Assembly (NCBI GenBank): GCA_004431415.1
Contig: QPMI01000035.1
Span: 62,001-126,000, forward strand
Length of the DNA: 64,000 bases
Reading direction: 5' to 3'
Origin: Cyanophora paradoxa
Lineage: Eukaryota > Glaucocystophyceae > Cyanophorales > Cyanophoraceae
Each line of letters begins with the position of its first letter. Positions within the stretch are counted from its first letter, which is position 1. Below the pieces are notes generated by a model, which saw only the letters and a program-made list of their open reading frames with translations, searched no databases and was not told the origin of the DNA. Made by a program: the position numbers and the translations under genes. Positions 11,757 to 24,400 of the stretch are shown here, one piece after another.

Positions 11757-12516
11757 GGCCGCACGCGGCTCACCGCCGCTCACTGAGTCACGCCGTCACC
11801 GGCATGACGCGGCATCCGGGCGCCGCGGCCGCGGCCGCCGCCGCGCCGGGCGGCATGACGCCGGCATCATGCCGGCATGACTCAACCTGAGCCTTTTTCC
11901 GCGATTTGAATCCGAAACTCATTTCACGTTCCGACTTCAAAGGATTGGGGTACCGGCACGCACAAACTGTACAGCGAACCGGTCAGGCAGCGGGGTACGA
12001 CGACGCACGGGGCCGCCCTTTATACCTGCAGAAGTCGACTCCCGCCAACTTCGATCTACTGTGAGCAGTTACTGACGCCATCCGCGCACGGGCGCCCAGC
12101 CGCGCATACGAGCTTCATCCAGTCTCGCAGTGATTCCCGAGCGAGGAGAAGCATCCTGGAGGCCTTGGCCGCAGCCCCCGAGCCCAGCGCGCACCTCCAG
12201 CCGATCCTCCGTTTCTCGTGTGTCGGGTAAATTGCAGAGGCGCGCACGAAGCCTACCAGAGCTGCGCAAAGGCCAGCAGAGCTCCAGAGGAGCACGGGCA
12301 CTGCGGGAAGACCGCGCGCGACCCAGCTGCGAATCCTGCGATGTGCAAGGGCACGCCCCAGGGCGGGGTGCTCGCCCCGCAACGGAGCTCGGCGTTCGAG
12401 ACTTTCCACGGGTCTCGGGCAGCCAGCATTCTCAAGGATGGCCCGCTGTACACCTACGACCAGGCCGGGCAGCCCTGTCATGTATACGGTCCGTCACTCG
12501 GTGACAGTGTTGCCTG
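11757..12516. other. Intergenic with GC palindromes; possible short exon
   Basis: Begins with GGCATGAC/CCGGCATG palindromic words (11795-11885). Near 12220-12300 a plus-strand reading gives CRGAHEAYQSC, a CX9C spacing as in small mitochondrial CHCH proteins or the Qcr6 hinge subunit, followed by HCGKT. The second CX9C is not clear and no start or stop could be fixed, so this is only a weak candidate exon. Confidence 0.25.
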
Positions 12517-13737
12517 TTGGACGCCGGGACTGCCGCGCGCTGCCGTTCGGGCTCTTCTGACGCTTGTCCTGCCCGCGCAGACGTGAGCACGCCCCCGCGG
12601 CGTCGCACGGACACCCCGATCCCGGTCGACGATGACGGGCCGCCAACAGCCTCGGCTTCGGCCTTGGGGTCACCTGGGCACTCGCTCGGCGAGGTCGCGG
12701 AGGGGACCGCGCCGGCCCAGCCGTCGCCGCTTCTGGGCCTGCTCCATGAACGCCTCTCGTCCCTTCGCCTCCGCGCCTCGCCGGCCGACTCTAGATCTCC
12801 GACTCCGAGCTGCGTCCGTCCGCCCCGCTGCCTCCGCCGCCTTCCCTCCGTCTCCATCTGCCCCCTCGTTCTGCCCGTCTGCCAGGCCAGCCAAAGCATG
12901 CGCGCGGTCCGCGCCCGCCGAGACTCCCCGATGCCCCTGGCCGGCGCCGGCGCCGGCGCGGCCGGGCCGGATCCGGAGCCGACGCACCTGCCGCCCGTCT
13001 GCCCCTGCCCGGTGACCTGCCCACCCTCGGCGAGCCCCCGGAGAACCTCGGCCTCGGCCCCGCCCTCGCCGTCGCTCTCCTGCAGCCCCGCCCCCGTCTG
13101 CACCTGCTCGCTTTGCATCCTCATCGCCGGTGCGCGGCTCGCGTCCGCGCAGCGCCCTCGCCGCGTCGCCGCCCGCCGATCCGCTCCGCAGACGACGAGC
13201 CCTTGAACCGATTGGTCGCGTCCCGGATCTTCAGCTCCCACTGTCCCTCCGCCCACGTCGACGTCGTCCGCGACGGCCAGGTTCGCGCGTACCCCCCTCC
13301 TCTCCGATCCCCCGCCCCTTCTGAATCAACCGGTACCCAGGCGGCGGTCGAGGCGTTCGCGCGGGGGAAGTACGACGCGGCCGTCCTCGACATCGAGATG
13401 CCGTTCCTCACGGGCATCGAGGTACCCCCCCTTCAGAGGACCCTTCCCGTCCCGCCCGGGGCCGACGGGGGCCGGCGCGCGCGCGCAGGCGGCGCGAGCG
13501 ATGCGGCGCAGCGGGAGCGTGGGGCGGGAGGCGCGCCTCGTGGCGTGGAGCTCGGCTCTGGGCCGCGAGGACGGCGTCATGCGGGCCCGCTGCGCCGAGG
13601 CCGCTGCCTTTGACGAGCTCCTGGAGAAGCCGTGCCCCCCCTCCACCCTCTTCGCCCGCACCGTCGCGCCCCTCCGGCACGGCCCCCAGTGCCCCTTCTC
13701 CCACCAGGCCCGCCTGCCCCCTCCCATCGCCCTGTGA
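12517..13737 (+). CDS. Single-domain response regulator (receiver) protein
   Basis: C-terminal receiver domain split over four exons. An exon ending CSLCILIA near 13132 (GTGCGCGG donor) joins an exon starting after CCGCAG at about 13190 (DEPLNRLVASRIF, HVDVVRDGQ). The third exon, near 13340-13421, has AVEAFARGKYDAAVLDIEM with the phospho-acceptor Asp in DIEMPFLTG. The last, near 13490, has ARLVAWSSALGRED and AFDELLEKPCPP, giving the conserved Ser/Thr and Lys. Stop TGA at 13735. Upstream is a proline/serine-rich low-complexity N-terminus; the left end given is the limit of its open frame, not a proven start. A phosphotransfer partner could be the hybrid kinase at 21-32 kb (inference). Confidence 0.65.
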
Positions 13738-14646
13738 TGAGCCCCAAGGGCTCCCTCTCTCTTTACTTTGCCGCCCCGTGCCGCTATCTATGTACTTTCA
13801 CGCCTTTACATTTCGCGCTTCGCGCAATTTTCCCGGCCGGCTGTGCGAGATTAAACTCCTTTTGATGGAGGAAGATAGTCCGTTTTCGATTTCTATATGC
13901 ATACTTCTTCATGCTGAGTGTTGCATATTTGAGTTTACGAATAGTTGCTTCCCATTTCGCTTGCGCCAGTCCCTGTGCAGTTCCCAGCGGTCCGCGTGGA
14001 TCAGAAGCCCTTAGGCGAGTAGGAGACGTTTCGTGCTGCTTGCTCTGTTGCACAGTCAGCGGCGGCGAAGCTCGCAACCTCCTTCCGTGTACAGACGCTC
14101 ACTTACCAGACCTTCAGGCCGCGAGCGCCGCTCCGGCTCCAATTTTCCCCTATCCCCGCCCAGTCCCGTAGTCCCACGGTCTAGCAAGAACGGACATATA
14201 CAGAAGCTGAGTCTCCATCACAGCCAGCTATTATGCATGATTTCCCCTTCAGTGCTTTCACCGAGTCAGGCTCTTTTAATCATTTAAGTGGTAGTTCTGC
14301 TTTCGTTTACGCTGCCCCGCATTCGATTTTGTTGCCATAATATTCCTTGCAACTGACGTCCCAACGTCTATTTCTGTAATCAGGCTTGCGCGCACTAGTT
14401 TATCTCGCGGCCTCGCAATGTGTATGTGTGTATGCATCACCTAGCCGGGATGTGTATACGTGTAATACGTATACGTAGCGCTCTGGATTCAATTACGCAG
14501 TCCGATGCATATGATCGGTATTCGCCCCAAGTTCTCCAGGGGCCGGGATCCGGGATCGAAAATGACGCAAAAAGCGACTCAAATTAAACACACAAGCTAG
14601 CATCCGGCCCCGGGCTCGAGCTCCGGCCGGGCTCCGGGGGCTATAG
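13738..14646. other. Intergenic between convergent genes
   Basis: 3' flanks of the response regulator and TRM1. Base composition is nearer neutral than in the genes. Palindromic TACGTATACG words lie near 14455-14475. No coding sequence or RNA gene recognised. Confidence 0.5.
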
Positions 14647-17312
14647 CTAGGCGGCGCCCCCCGAACTCGAATTCGAAGGGGCCCGCCCCGGGTACGATGC
14701 GGCGATCTCTGCAAGGACGCTCATTGGCGCGTCGGTCTTGAGGCCCGCCTGTCGGTCCACGTGCGTCCCGCTCGCCTGGTAGCCCCGCGCCCGCAGCTCC
14801 TCCACCAGGTACCCCCGCGGGGGGCAGCAGACCCCGCCCGCCCGCGCGATCTGGCCCCACGGACGTCAACGTCGACCCTCGGGCGCGTGCGGCGCCGCGC
14901 GACGCGAGGACCCGGCCCAAGCGCTAGCGCACCTTTCCTACGTCGTAGTAGTACGGGACGGGGCGGGAGCAGGAGCCCGGGCGAGCCCAGCCGGGGCGCT
15001 GCAGGGGGTCCAGCTGCAGTCCGCCCGCTGTACCCCCCTCCCCGCCCTGCTCCGGCCTCTCCTCCGGGGCGCAGGCGGCCGTGTCACACTCATCGCGCAT
15101 CGAAAGAAGTACGCGGCGGGCCTCCGAGCCCGGGCCCGCGAAGCTGTACCCCCGCCCGATCGTGAGGCCGAGGGCGCGCCGGCGGGCCGGGCGGGGGGTA
15201 TAGGGGCGCGCGTCTCGGCGAAGGCGGGGGTAGAGCACTCGGCGAGCATCGCGTCCAGCACCCCCGCGTCGTGCAGCGGGCCTAGAACGTTCACGCCGCG
15301 TGAGGCCGGCGCCTTGGGCCGCGAGCCGTGGGCGGTGGGCCGTGGGCCGGGGCCGTGGCGCGGGGCGCGCACCGAGCCACATCGGGCCGCTGACGTAGAT
15401 GCCGTCCCCGCCGTCGGCCCGCTTCGGAGTCTCCCCGCGGGCCGCGCAGTCTGGGCAACACACCTGCGCCCCGGCCCGCCCACTCACTTAGTAAGGGCCG
15501 CGCGGCACAAGCAGCGGGGTACGCGAGAGGCGCGGCGCACGGCCCCGAGGCGCTTCCAGGGTACGACGGAGAACGTCCCGCAGGCGAGGCAGTGGGCCAG
15601 GAAGCCGTACAGGTCCGGGCGCCACGGCTGCGAGACGGGCCGGGCGTGAGGCGCCGGCCGGGGGTAGGGGTGTAACTAAGTAAGAGAGGGGTACGCACGG
15701 CGGCGCCGCGCGGCAGCACGCGGAACATGATTCGGTATGTACCCCGGAGGAAGAGGGAGAAGAGGGGGGAGAGGCCGAGGCCCCGGGACTGCGCCTGCTG
15801 CATCGCGTACCCCGCCGTCATTCGCAGGCCCTGCTCGTTCACCTGTACCCGGGTGGGCGAGTCAGAGGGGGAGGCGCGGCGGGGCGCGGCGCGGCGGGCG
15901 GGCGCCGCGCACGGCGCCGTGGGACCGCCCGAAGCTCGCTGCCCGGCCGAGCGAGCGCCCGGTCAGCGCCGCCGCCGCCCGCTGCCCTCTGCTACACTAC
16001 TCGACCACGGACCGTACATGCGGGGCCCGTCGTGGGCGTTGACGCCGGCCGGCGCCCGGCTCTCCGTGCTCGTCACGTAGAGCAGGCCCCCGAACCTGGC
16101 CCCGGGGCCGGGGCGCCCACCTCAGGCTAGCTAGCTGCGTCAACGGCGCAGGGCGATGGCCTGGACTAGCCAAGAAGAGCTCAGATCAGATCTTGGGGGC
16201 TAGCGCTAGGCCGGGGCGGACCGGGCTAGCGCTAGGCCGAGAGAGGCTCGATTTGGAGAGAGGCTCAGGCTAGCTTAAGCCCCAGGGCGGTCGGCTTGGG
16301 CCGGCTACGGCTACGGGCTAGCCGAGGCGGGCCGCGCGCGCGCGCGCACCGGACGGCGTAGGGGGCGGTGGAGAAGAACTCGCCGGGGCAGCCGAAGGCG
16401 TCCACGTCGACCACGTCGAAGAGGTCGCCCTCCAGGTGGCACCGCATCAGCAGCCTGCGCGCACGCCCGGGGCGGCCCGGCTTAGAAGGGCTTGAACTTG
16501 GTCTCTGGATGAGAAGGGCGGGCGGGCGGGCGGGCGGCGCGCTTGGTGGCGTTCGCGCTGGTGGCGCGGACGGTCGGGCCGAGCTGCAGGTCCGCCCCCT
16601 CGTGCTCCCTGGGCGGGCGCGCGGCGAGGGCGCTCCAGAGCTCCTCGGGGGCCCCGGCGAGGGGCGCCAGGTTGCGGATCAGATTGGGGAAGTGCTCGCA
16701 GTTGCCCTCGTTGCTCGTCAGGGAGGTCGCGCCGGCCTCCTTCACGTACCGCAGGCCGCGGATCCCCGACCCGGCCATCAGATCCAGAACGCGAAGGTCC
16801 CCGCCCCCGCTGGCCGGTACCGGTCAGCCGGCGCCCGCGCGCGCAGCTGCGGTGCCGGAGACAGCGAGCGCACCGCTCCTTTTTGTGCGCAGCTGCCGGG
16901 GCGCTCGCGATCAGCTCCAATCGCAGGCGCGCGGCCGCGAGGGTCTCGCGTGCGGGGGCGCACCGACGCAAAGGACGCCCAGGTCGCGGCTGAGCCTATT
17001 GAGCGGCCTGTAGAAGGCCCGGCTCATCCAGAAGTCCGTTGCGCCCTCGCGAATCAGCTCCTCCTCGTCAAGCGGCAGCGCGCTCTTGCTGCCGCTAGGC
17101 CTGGCGCTCGCGCTGCAGCCGGAGGGTGCCGGGGCGCTCCTCGGTGCAGCAGTATGGATGGTCCTTTTGCTAAGCAGCGTGCCCAACACCGCCGATCCTG
17201 TCCAGCGCCTCCGGATGCGCTCCAGCCTGCACACGCTTGGAACGCCGCGATCGGCGACTCGCTCCACAGTCTCCCGCGCTCGCAGCGCTGGCATCGCGTA
17301 CAGGAACGCCAT
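14647..17312 (-). CDS. TRM1: tRNA (guanine-26-N2) dimethyltransferase
   Basis: Trm1 methylates G26 of tRNA with S-adenosylmethionine. Reading on the minus strand, family blocks occur in order: EGATDFWMSRAFYRPLNRLS and RDLGVLCVGA near 17050-16960; the SAM-site block GSGIRGLRYVKEAG near 16770-16735; FDVVDVDAFGCPGEFF near 16420-16370 (family: DxDPFGSP); LLYVTSTESRAPAG near 16085-16040; NEQGLRMTAGYAMQ and LFSLFLRGTYRIMFRVL near 15840-15715; a zinc-site region CLACG...VCCPDC near 15590-15450; GPMWLGA near 15390; PYYYDVGK near 14955; and GTHVDRQAGLKTDAPMS near 14770-14720. Stop TAG at 14647. I chose the ATG at 17312 (MAFLYAMPALRARETVERVA), which could be an organelle-targeting leader. About ten introns. 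In this copy FGCPG replaces the usual FGSP. Confidence 0.85.
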
Positions 17313-17589
17313 CTGAGGCGCCGCGTGCCGGGTTGGCCAGCTCGGCCCCAATTTGATCGCGCTCGCCCGAACACGCCGGGCTTCTTCCGCGAGTCTGGCT
17401 TGTTCCTCTGCCCCGCCTACCCCTACGGGCCCTACCGGACTACGCGTGCACTCGCTGCGGCTGCTGCAGCTGTTCCAGTCCTGGAGGGAGGCCACGAAAT
17501 TTCTGCCCCTCTATACCCCCCTCAGCATACGCGCTATTACGCGCCACAATCGACGAATGCTCGAACGGCTCGTGCGATAGCTCTTAGCT

Positions 17590-20521
17590 ATGCCAGGGAA
17601 ATGGCGCGGCGTGCGGGCGGAAGGCGAGCGCACGCCATGCGAGAGGCGCGGGCATTCTGCGACAGCGGCGGGGAGCCGGATCGTCATCTTCGGTGGAAAC
17701 GACCACGATGTGTTCTTCGATGACCTCTACGTGCTCGAACTTGGTGCGCGTGCCCGCTCGCTCCACACGCTCGTCCCCCCCCTCACCGCACAGGTCCCGC
17801 AGCGCCGGAGCGGACGCCGCGCTGGATCCACGTCGCGAACTCGCCCGTGGAGATGGCGCCGAGCCCCCGCCGCGGGCACTCCGCGACGCTGGTCGGCAAC
17901 AAGATCATCGTTTTCGGGGGCGTCGGGCCCGACGCGCAGCTCCACAACGACCTGCACATCCTGGACCTCGGTGCGAGCCCCGTCCCCGCTCGCTCCTCCC
18001 CCGCGCGCCCGCGCTCCAGCCGGCCGACGGCCCGGCGCCCCGCGCAGACTCGCTGACCTGGTCCCTGCCGACGGGCGTCGGGGGCGCGCCGCCGACGGGG
18101 CGGTACGGGCACACCGCGACGCTGGTCGGCAACAAGATTGTCATCTTCGGCGGGTCCGGAGACGCCGTGTACAACGACCTGCACGTCCTCGACCTGCGTG
18201 CGCACGCTTGCCACACAAGCTTAGCTGCTCAGCCTCGCCACTTGGCTTAGCCACTCGGCCGACGCGCAGGGCGGATGGCGTGGTACGAGGCGCAGTGCAG
18301 CGGGAAGCCGCCGAGCCCGCGGTGCGGGCACACGGCGAGCCTCGTCGGGCGCCGCCTGGTCGTCTTCGGGGGCGGCGGGCAGGAGGACTGCGAGGCCCGC
18401 TTCTTCTCCGATACCCACCTCCTCGACACCGGTACCCCCTTCCTGCCCCGTCCCCTCGCCTCGACTCTGACGCGGGCGACGCGCCAGACTCGATGGCGTG
18501 GTCCGTCGCGGAGCTGGGGCCGGGCTCGGGCCCGCCGCCGTCGCCGCGGCGGGCGCACACGGCGACGGCCGTGGCGGGGCGCGTGCTGGTCTTCGGCGGG
18601 GGCGGCGGCGAGGCCGGCGGCGACCTCTATAACGACCTCCACCTCTTCGACCTCGGTCCGTAGAACCCGAGCCGGGCCGAGCCGAGCCGAGCCGAGCCGA
18701 GCGGGCGGGCGGGCGGGCGGGCGCAGACGGGATGCGGTGGAGCCTGGTGCCGGATCCCGAGGGCGACGTGCCCGAGCCCCGGTGCGGCGGCCGCCCGCGC
18801 CCACGCCCGCGCCCCGCCCCTCGCGCCCCGCCCCGCGCCCTCGGATCGAGCTGGGCGCAGGCTGAACCACACGGCGGCGGCGTGCGGGGGCGAGCTCGTC
18901 GTCTTCGCCGGCGGCCGCAAGGACGGCGGCCGCTCCTACAACTCCCTCTTCGCCCTCGACCTCCGTGCGCCCGCCCCGGCGGCCCGCGGCCCGCGGCCAG
19001 TGGACCCGCCGCTGACTCGGGCCCCGGCCGGCCAGTGTCACTCACGGAGTGCATCCGGGTGTGCCGGGGCCCGCTGGGGCCGTCGCCCCCCTGGACGCCT
19101 CCGCTCTCGCCCCGTACGCCGCCGCCGCGCCGGACTGGAGGTGGCCCGAGGACGGCGCCGGCCCGGGCCCGCCGCCCCCGCCCCGCCGGATCGGGAGGCG
19201 CCGCCCGGCTGCCCGCCCTTCGACGCGGTCGTGCGGGCGCGGGACGGGACGGAGCTGGGGGCCCACCGGGCCGTCCTGGCGGCCGGCTGCGGCGTCTTCG
19301 CGTCGATGCTCTCGAGCGGGATGCGCGAGGCGCGCGCCGGCGTGCTCGAGCTCGACGAGTCCGGCCCCGTCGCCGCCGCGCTCCTGCGGTTCCTCTACGC
19401 AGGCGGGGCCGCGGGACCGGCCCCCGCCGCCCTCGCCCCCGATCTGCTCCGCCTCTCCGACCTCTACCAACTCGATCGCCTCGCCTGGCGCGCCCCGCCC
19501 CGCCCCGCCCCGCCCCGCCCCGCCGCCCCGCCCAGCCCTGGGCTCAACGCCCCTCCGCCCCTCCGCGCCTCGGCCGCGCATCCTAGAGAACTGTTAATCG
19601 TCAAACCATAGAGCGACTGCCCCGCCCCGCCGCCCCGCCCCGCCCAGCCCCGCCCTCGGCTAAACTTGGCGCAACGCTTCTCCGCGCCTCCGCCGCGCAG
19701 GTACGCCAACGTGAGCGCCCGGCGCGGCCTCGACGCGTGGAGCGCGACCCCGCTCCTCCGCGCCGCCCTCGCCCTCGACGGTCCTACCCCGCCCCCGCCC
19801 CCGCCACGCCGCCCCCGCCCGCCCACGCCGACCCGCCCTCAGCAGCAGACGACCTGGCCGACCTGGCGCTGCGGGCCGTCCTGGAGAACGTCCAGGCCGT
19901 CTTCGCCCAGGCGCGCGCGCCGCCCGCCGAGAGGAAATCGAGGGCCTAGGGCCTAGCTTAGATAAATATCCGCTCGATAAATATAAATCTTAGATAGCTG
20001 AGATACCCGCCTAGCTTAGCTTAGATAAATCTCCGCTCGGCTTCGAACTCTCGTCGCTAACGATTTTGTTCGCAGGAGTCGTTCGCGCAGCTGGCGGCCT
20101 CGGGCGAGCTCGAGCCGCTGCTGGCGGCCGCCCCGCCCCGCGCCTTCGTCCTCGCCGCCATCCTCCTCCACCGCCTCCGCCCGGGCCCCTCCGGCGCCCG
20201 CGGCGGCGGCTCCCGCACGCCCACCGCCTCCGCCTCCGCCTCCCCGCGCCCCGCACCCGCCCGCGCCGCCTCGCCCGCCGCGCCCGCCCTCGCTCCGCCC
20301 CGCCCCCGCCCCGCCTCGGCTCGGCGTCCCGCCCGGAGCCCGCCCCCTCGCCCACCACTGCCCAGCGCTCCGACCAATTCTGGGCGCCCCCGGGCGCCTT
20401 CGCGCCCGGGCCCGCCGGCCACCAGCCGGGCGCCCCGCGGCAGGAGGCGCGGTGCCCCTGCCGGGAGGCCCCGCCCCCCGCGCCCGAGCCGCCCCGCCTC
20501 GCCGGGAAGCGCCCGCGATGA
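17590..20521 (+). CDS. Kelch-repeat BTB/POZ protein
   Basis: Starts MPGKWRGVRAEGER. Six Kelch blades follow, each on its own exon that ends just after the blade's D-L: RRGHSATAAGSRIVIFGG (17660), RRGHSATLVGNKIIVFGG (17865), GRYGHTATLVGNKIVIFGG (18100), CGHTASLVGRRLVVFGG (18325), RAHTATAVAGRVLVFGG (18555) and a weaker NHTAAACGGELVVFAGG (18870). A BTB/POZ domain is at 19215-19480 (FDAVVRARDGTELGAHRAVL, LRFLYAG, LLRLSDLYQLDRL). Later exons (19700-19950, 20078-20521) give BACK-like helices (LADLALRAVLENVQAVF, FAQLAASGELEPLLAA) and a low-complexity tail ending GKRPR-stop. In many eukaryotes such proteins are CUL3 ligase adaptors, usually with BTB first; here Kelch precedes BTB, an arrangement known in plants and protists. 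Introns begin GTGCG or GTACCC. Confidence 0.8.
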
Positions 20522-21450
20522 CAGGGCCCGGCCCCGGGTACAAGCTCAAGCTCGAGCTCGAGCGCCCGGCGGCCTCTTAGCTTCTCGTGCACGTGTCTGT
20601 AATTATATGTAATCCCGCGGATATCGACGAGCGCGCGCAGCCTCAGGCCCTGGGAGGCAGGGTTAACGTTTGCCGCATGAGCGCGTGCCACTGGCCACGG
20701 TGCGTGTGCTTCCGGATCCAGCCTGGCAGGCATTAAAAATTGACTCAGTGAAGAGTCTCACGGCGAATCGATCGAACTCGTGTCACCGTGTCACGTGCAC
20801 GGCGTTGATTTGAAACTGGAGACGAGCGCGGACGGCTCCAGGTTCAAACGGATCGGATGCCCAGTGGGTGGCGGCGGGGTGGCCCAGCTGCAGTGGCCAG
20901 TCTGCACCGCCTGACGGCAGTGAAATGTATTTGTAATATATCATAGTATCCGATTTGCCAAGTTGAACTCCCGAGTCGAAAAACTTGAAACGGCAGGGCG
21001 AACCCCCCGTGGGTAGTAATATTAAAAGAGAACACAGCAATCGCAAATCAAAGAAATCGCAGGCAATCGCAAGACATACTCAGTGACTATGGTATATGAT
21101 GCTCAAGAGGCCTAGGGATCGGATCACGACAAGGGACACGATCACGAGGACGGAAGAGATAAGGAGAACGAGCACGAGAAGAAGCGGTAGTAGAGCTCGA
21201 GGACACAGCAGGTACACTAGAGGTACACTAGAACCCACCGAAGTCTTCAAACAAAATCTCTACATCATGGCATCCTTATAATTGTAAATACATCTAGAAC
21301 TGCGGTAAGGCAAAACTGCGGCAAGGCATTGCGACATACAACTGCTCGCTAGGCGAAGAAAACGTCCATACGCCCTATCACTCCACACGAAAGAAACCGG
21401 GGGGGTTAGACCTGCTTGCAACGAGATCTAAGCCTAGGGCTTGGACGGGC
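20522..21450. other. Intergenic between convergent genes, AT-richer
   Basis: 3' flanks of the Kelch-BTB gene and the histidine kinase. Contains a tandem GGTACACTAGA pair near 21210-21235 and CAATCGCA/AATCGCA repeats near 21040-21075. No coding sequence or RNA gene recognised. Confidence 0.5.
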
Positions 21451-24400
21451 CTAGGACGCGCCTCCGCCCGGCGCCGGCCGCAGCTCGAGCGGGGGAAGGC
21501 GCCTGTTGGCGGCCGGCGACGTCGGCTCTATCGAGTCCCGCCGCCCCGGAGGCGGCGGCCGCGACGGTGGCGGCGGTGGGGGCGGCTGCGGCGCCGCCGC
21601 GCGCGCCTTCTCCTCGGCCTCGCCTAGGCGCGGGGCGGCGGCGGCGGGGACCGCTGCGGAGCCGAAGCGCTCGAGGACGCGCAGGAGGACGGCGCGCGTC
21701 TGCGGCGCGCGGCCGTCAGCCAGCCAGCCAGAGGGGGCGGAGGGGGGGAAGCGGGGGGGGGGGAGGGGGGGGAGGAGGGCACGATCCTGCGCGCAGCGCG
21801 CGTCAGCTGCAGAGGGGGCAAAGAGGGGGGGGGGGGGGAGGGGCGCACGGCTTCTGTATGTCTGCAGGGTATAACGAATTCGAAGCGGGGCGGGGCGGGC
21901 GGGGCGCGGCAGGTCGCGGTCAGAAACAAGCGCGGGCGGGGCGAGAAGGGGAGGGGGGGGTAAGACGAACGGTCGTCCATGCCGGCCTCGAACGAGGCCT
22001 CGCGGTCACTGAAGGCGGTGCACGCTGAAACAAAGGTCAGAGGCGCGGCGCGGCGCGGCGAGGCCGGGCGGGCGGGCGGGCGGGCGGCGGCGGACCGACG
22101 ATGGGGTGGGGCGCGCGCCGGGGACGCCGGCGTCCCCCGCCCCCGCCGCGGCCGCGGCCGTCGCCTCCTCCTCCCGGATGCGCCGCGCCGCCTCCCGCCC
22201 GTCCAGTACCGGCATCGCGATGTCCCTGAATCCGAAGGAAATGAGGAAGAACGAAGAATGAAGAATGAAGAAGAGGGGGCGCTGTCTGAGCCGACATGAG
22301 GATGAGGGAGTAGGGGCGGGCGGCGCGGCGGGCCCGGCGGAAGGCCTCGAGGGCCTCCTGGCCGTCCGCGGCCGTCTCCACCTCGTGGCCCTCCCGCCGC
22401 ACGAACCCGCACAGCACCCGCCGGTTCATCTGAGCGGGGGCGGGGGTCAGGGGGGGGGTGAGGGGGATGGGAGGGGGGTACGCGTGCCTCGACGTCGTCG
22501 ACGACGAGCACCCGCATGGAGGGGGGGAGGAGGAGGGGCCGGGGGCGGCCCCGGGGTACGCAGGCCCTTCCGCCGCTGCCGGCACAGCTGCCGGCGCCGG
22601 CGCCGGGACGGGAGAAGGGGCAGGGCCCGTCCCGGCGGCGGCAGCAGCAGCGGCGGCGGCAGCGGCGGCGGATGAGGCTGGAGGGAAGCGGGCGGGTCCC
22701 AGGGGCGCGGGTAGCCGGTCGTCGGAAGAGGACGGGGCGGAGGAGTCGGTGGGGGAGGAGGAGGGGGGCGGCGGCGCGGCGGCGGCGCGGGGCAGCGGGG
22801 AGACGGCGGCCGGGGGCCGGACGGCCTCCAGGCGGGCCAGCAAAAGGTTCTGCGGGAGCAGGGCGGGCGAACGACGTCAAAACAAAGGGAAGAGATAGCT
22901 CCCACTCGTAAATACAGGCTTTCTGGTTCCCCTCTAGCTCCCCTAGCTTTCTGATCGCCCCTAGCTTTCTGAGGCACAAGCTGAGTTTCGCCCAGTTCTA
23001 GCTTTTCGTTTTGACGGATTTATAAAGCGTGGGTTCTTCACCTAGTGCTAGTTTTCTGGTTTACCGGTTCATCTAGTTCTCTTCGAGCTCTCGTCAGTCC
23101 CTGTTGATCCTTCTAGTTCTAGTTCCACCTCTTTTTAGCTTGTTAATGACGCGTTGAAGCGTGCTAGAAGCTATTGTTACAAGCTATTTAAGCCTGTTAA
23201 CGACGCATCTATTCATCTAGCTATAGCTATAGGAGCGGGCGGACCTTGCGGACGGGCTTGGTGAGGAAGAGGTCCATGCCGGCCCGCAGGCACGCCGCCT
23301 CGTCCTCGACGTCGCCGTTGCCGGTGAAGGCGATGACGGGGTGGCGGGGGAGGCCGCGCTCCCGCTCCAGCGCACGGATCGCCTCCGTCGCCTGCGCCGC
23401 CCCGCGCCGCAGCCGCGGACGACGCCGGTTAGGGGGGGAAGAAAATGAAGAATGTGCATGTATGCCGCGGCGGGCGGGCGGGCGGGCGGGCGGGCGGGCG
23501 GCGGGCGGGCGGGCGGGCGGGCGGGCGGGCGGGCGGCGGGCGGGCGGGCGGGCGGCGGGCGGGCGGGCGGGCGGCGTGGGGCGTTGGGCTAGGGCGGGTG
23601 GATGGAAGGACGGGTGGCGTCGGATCGAATCGGATGCTAGGCGGTTAGGGGGGGAAGAGCAAGGGGTATGCCGCGGCGAGCGCGGCGTCGGGTCGGATCG
23701 GCTGCCGGATCGGACGACACTATGGGGCGCGGGCGCGACTCGCCTTGAGGCCGTCCATGACCGGCATGCTACAGTCCATCCTGCCGGGGCGGGGGCGGGG
23801 GCGCCGCGAGGTCAGGCGGGAGCGAGGTCGAAACTCACATCGAATCATCCTCCATATCCATTAACATCCGAAAATCTTTGAGAGCTAGCAACCCTTAACG
23901 CGGCGGGCCCGGGGGCGCACAGGATGGCGTCGAAGAGGTAGCGGCCGGGGGGCGAGGCCGCCGCCGCCGCCCGGAACGCCGCCACCGCCTGCGCCCCCGC
24001 CGGCGGGCCCCGGCCCGGGATCAGCGGGAGGCAGGGAGGGCAGAGCGGAGCTTGCGAGGCTAGCTGGGGCGGCAGCCGGGGAGGCCTCCCCCGCCCCTAT
24101 GCATCGGCCGCGAGCAGCGGCGCGGGGGCCGGGGCGAAGGCGCACGATGGCGCCGTCGGCGGCGGTCTGGGAGGCGTGCCCCGCGTTGCGCAGCGTCGCC
24201 GAGACGATCCGCCGGTTCACCTCGTCGTCTGCGGGGTTGGGAAGGGGCGAGGAGGGTCGGGTCGGGTTGGGACTTGGGACTTGGCTGATTTCTGGGGCGG
24301 GGCAGGGCGAGGGGAGAACTCGGCGGGGCGGGGCGGGGCGGGGCGCCTTAGGCCGAACGGGAATCTCCGGGAATCCGGAGCGGGTGGGGCGCCCGGGACG

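Noticed and set aside
16368-17723. 451-codon plus-strand frame
   Set aside because: Antisense to TRM1, whose conserved blocks are on the minus strand; composition is that of a GC shadow.
21624-22979. 451-codon minus-strand frame
   Set aside because: Right strand but it reads through C-rich introns; only short parts of it are receiver-domain exons of the kinase.
23460-23580. Regular spacing that could suggest a CRISPR-like array
   Set aside because: It is a plain GGGC microsatellite with no unique spacers.
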